Assembly: GCF_007833355.1 (NCBI RefSeq)
Contig: NZ_CP020914.1
Location: 1,784,047 to 1,848,046 of the forward strand
Origin: Denitratisoma sp. DHT3
GTDB taxonomy: Bacteria > Pseudomonadota > Gammaproteobacteria > Burkholderiales > Rhodocyclaceae
Length of the DNA stretch: 64,000 nucleotides
Direction of reading: 5' to 3'
In this document: positions 61,870 through 64,000 of the stretch, piece after piece
Numbering within the stretch: the stretch's first letter is position 1
How the letters are laid out: each line of letters opens with the position of its first letter
Program-made: the position numbers and the translations under genes
Notes under the pieces: model-generated
What the model was told of the DNA's origin: nothing
Database searches by the model: none
What the model saw: the letters and a program-made list of their open reading frames with translations, nothing else

Positions 61870-63180
61870 ATGGACATCGCTCCCTTCAAAGACCGCCGCG
61901 ACCGCCTGCTCGCCCGCATCGGCGCCGGCGTCGCCGTGATCCCGACCGCCGCGGAAAAGATCCGCAACCGGGACGCCCACTACCCCTATCGCGCCGACAG
62001 CTACTTCCATTACCTCTCCGGCTTTCCCGAACCGGAAGCGGTACTGGTGCTGATCGGCGGCCAGGAATGCAATGCGCCGCGCAGCATCCTGTTCTGCCGC
62101 GACAAGGACGTGGACAAGGAAATATGGGACGGCTTCCGCTACGGCCCCGAGGCGGCGCGGACGCAATTCGGCTTCGACGAGACCTTCTCCGTCGCCGAAC
62201 TGGAGAAGAAACTGCCCGAACTGCTGGCCGACCAGCCGACCCTCTGGTACTCGCTGGGCCACGACGCCGAATGGGACGCCCGCGTCACCGCCGCCCTGAA
62301 TTCGGTGCGCGCCCAGACCCGCGCCGGCAAGCGCGCACCGGCCGCGATCCACGACGTGCGCGTGCCCCTGGACGAGATGCGCCTGATCAAGGACGGCCAG
62401 GAGACCGCCCTGATGAAGCAGGCCGCCGCCATCAGCGCCGACGCCCATCGGCGCGCGATGCGTTGCGCCGCGCCGGGCCGCCACGAATACGAGATCGAGG
62501 CCGAACTGCTGCACGAGTTCCGCCGGCGCGGCAGCCAGGCGCCAGCCTACGGTTCCATCGTCGCCGCCGGCGCCAATGCCTGCGTGCTGCACTACGTCAG
62601 CAACGACCGGCAGATCCAGGACGGCGACCTGATCCTGATCGACGCCGGCTGCGAACTCGACGGCTACGCCGCCGACATCACCCGCACCTTTCCCGCCAAC
62701 GGCCGCTTCTCCGGCCCCCAGCGGGACATCTACCAACTGGTGCTGGCCGCCCAGGACGCCGCCGTCGCCGCCATCCGCCCCGGCGCCCGCTTCCACCACC
62801 CCCACGACGCGGCCGTCGGGGTCCTGGCGCAGGGACTGCTCGACCTCGGGCTGCTCGCCGGAACACTGGACGAAGTGCTGACGAAGGAAACCTACAAGCG
62901 CTTCTACATGCACCGCACCAGCCACTGGCTGGGCCTCGACGTCCATGACGTGGGCGAATACAAGGAGGGCGACGACTGGCGCGTGCTCGCCCCCGGCATG
63001 GTGCTGACCGTGGAGCCCGGCTGCTACATCCGTCCCGCCGACGACGTGCCGGCGGCCTTCTGGAACATCGGCGTGCGCATCGAGGACGACGCCCTGGTCG
63101 GCACCGACGGCTGCGAACTGATCACCCGCGGCGTGCCGGTCGCCATCGACGAAATCGAAGCACTGATGCGAAAGGATTGA
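61870..63180 (+). CDS. pepP: Xaa-Pro aminopeptidase PepP
   Basis: Removes N-terminal residues before proline. The 436-residue pita-bread metallopeptidase has the dimetal ligands in LIDAGCELDGYAADITRTF, HRTSHWLGLDVHDVG, TVEPGCYI and VRIEDD. The N-terminal domain is a creatinase-type fold (RADSYFHYLSGFPEPEAV). No clear ribosome binding site lies in the 9 bases between repeat copy F and the ATG. It is followed by ubiH, the pepP-ubiH order known in E. coli. Confidence 0.96.
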   Translation: MDIAPFKDRRDRLLARIGAGVAVIPTAAEKIRNRDAHYPYRADSYFHYLSGFPEPEAVLVLIGGQECNAPRSILFCRDKDVDKEIWDGFRYGPEAARTQFGFDETFSVAELEKKLPELLADQPTLWYSLGHDAEWDARVTAALNSVRAQTRAGKRAPAAIHDVRVPLDEMRLIKDGQETALMKQAAAISADAHRRAMRCAAPGRHEYEIEAELLHEFRRRGSQAPAYGSIVAAGANACVLHYVSNDRQIQDGDLILIDAGCELDGYAADITRTFPANGRFSGPQRDIYQLVLAAQDAAVAAIRPGARFHHPHDAAVGVLAQGLLDLGLLAGTLDEVLTKETYKRFYMHRTSHWLGLDVHDVGEYKEGDDWRVLAPGMVLTVEPGCYIRPADDVPAAFWNIGVRIEDDALVGTDGCELITRGVPVAIDEIEALMRKD

Positions 63181-63182
63181 GC

Positions 63183-64000
63183 GTGGCGCATGAGAACGTC
63201 GATATCGCCGTGATCGGCGGAGGACCGGCTGGAATGGCATTGGCCCTGGCCCTGCATCGCCACGGCCAGGCCGCCGAAATCTTCGACGCCCGCGCCCGCG
63301 ACGCCGGCCGCGCCGACCAGCGCATCCTGGCCCTCTCGCACGGCTCCCGGCAGACCCTGGAGTGGCTGGATGCCTGGGAGGCGATCGAGTCCACGCCGAT
63401 CCGCGCCATTCACGTCTCCCAGCGCGGCGGCCTGGGGCGCACCCTGATCCGCGCCGAGGAAGTCGGCGTGCCGGCTCTGGGCTACGTGCTCACCGCCGCC
63501 AGCCTGATCGCCGCCCTCGACGGCGCCCTGCGGCGGGCGCGGATTCCCTATCGCGAGCACAGCAAGGTCGACGTCGTCGGCGCGGCATCGAGCGTTGCGG
63601 ACGCGGTCGACTTCAACATCGCCGGCGTGCGCCACCGCGCCGCCCTGCTGGCCTACGCGGAAGGCGCGATCGGCGAGGAAGTGGACGCCGGCCGCCGCGA
63701 CTACGGCCAGCACGCGCTGATCTTCACCGCCACCGCCAGCCAGCCCCACGGCGGCCGGGCCTGGGAGCGCTTCACGCCCGACGGCCCGCTGGCCCTGCTG
63801 CCACTCGCCGGCAACGGCGGCCGCGACCTGGCGGTGGTGTATACCTGCGATCCGGAACAGGCGCGGCAATTCACCGCGCTGGACGACACCGCCTTCCTCA
63901 CCCGCCTTCAAGCGCATTTCGGCAACCGGCTGTACTTCACCGCGCTGGGGCCGCGCCACGTGTTTCCGCTCGGCCTGCGCTATCGCAGGACCGTCGTCGC
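63183..64000 (+). CDS. ubiH: 2-octaprenyl-6-methoxyphenol hydroxylase UbiH-like, partial
   Basis: An FAD monooxygenase of ubiquinone synthesis, cut by the window end (about 272 residues seen). It starts at GTG 2 bases after the pepP stop. The N-terminal FAD motif is IAVIGGGPAGMALALALHRHG, then RILALSHGSRQTLEWL (UbiH/COQ6-type). The VPALGYVLTAASLIAAL segment and an ATxSQPHGGRAWERF-like region follow. Other UbiH/UbiI/UbiF paralogs cannot be fully excluded, but the pepP neighbour favours UbiH. Confidence 0.85.
   Translation, partial: MAHENVDIAVIGGGPAGMALALALHRHGQAAEIFDARARDAGRADQRILALSHGSRQTLEWLDAWEAIESTPIRAIHVSQRGGLGRTLIRAEEVGVPALGYVLTAASLIAALDGALRRARIPYREHSKVDVVGAASSVADAVDFNIAGVRHRAALLAYAEGAIGEEVDAGRRDYGQHALIFTATASQPHGGRAWERFTPDGPLALLPLAGNGGRDLAVVYTCDPEQARQFTALDDTAFLTRLQAHFGNRLYFTALGPRHVFPLGLRYRRTVV

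Overview
The window reads as a GC-rich chromosome segment of a betaproteobacterium, probably Rhodocyclales or Sterolibacteriaceae-like. This is inferred from the gene orders (lptD-surA-pdxA-rsmA divergent from amgK-murU; mnmA next to a NudJ-type Nudix gene; ilvE - CHCC zinc finger - waaF; pepP-ubiH), from the cytochrome b/ferredoxin/reductase fusion, and from a cluster that looks like steroid side-chain degradation. Most of the DNA is ordinary core genome in dense operons with many 4-base ATGA overlaps. No rRNA, tRNA, CRISPR array or insertion sequence was recognised.

Layout. 1-2.8 kb: end of a redox locus (hydrogenase-type Fe-S subunit, small membrane protein, 643-residue cytochrome b-ferredoxin-flavoreductase fusion). 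2.9-9.4 kb: purB and a small partner, a GST/SspA-like protein, mnmA/Nudix, epoxide hydrolase and an SDR with a substituted catalytic Tyr. 9.6-13.4 kb: a restriction-modification island made of a single-chain MmeI-like enzyme with a tract of 22 AAGC repeats that puts its C-terminal domain out of frame, and a BRO-N/DinD-like gene whose start overlaps the stop of the in-frame version. 13.6-21.6 kb: steroid-type acyl-CoA module (Ltp2-like aldolase, DUF35-hotdog fusion, MaoC hydratase, acyl-CoA synthetase, two acyl-CoA dehydrogenases) with a convergent AraC-type regulator.

21.8-43.2 kb: ilvE, waaF, phosphomannomutase, EAL/HDOD protein, Nudix, alaS, an orphan solute-binding protein, a lipoprotein, a DEAD-box helicase, a chemotaxis receptor, pntAB, corA, a PP2C phosphatase and an HDOD protein. 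43.2-49.6 kb: oxidative-stress block ahpC-ahpF-katA-ZIP transporter-dps with a well-spaced OxyR-like site, then a cobalamin adenosyltransferase. 49.7-54.1 kb: a DPPR-synthase-like prenyltransferase, a GT39-type glycosyltransferase, aroG and a crotonase-fold gene. 54.1-64 kb: rsmA, pdxA, surA and lptD divergent from amgK and murU, then pepP and the start of ubiH.

The two signals most worth follow-up are the phase-variable (AAGC)22 tract in the restriction-modification gene and a family of six intergenic repeats, all in the same orientation. Each repeat carries a conserved hairpin and a conserved TTTCACG end. In two copies the repeat supplies the stop codon of the upstream gene, and in four it ends just before the ribosome binding site of the next gene.
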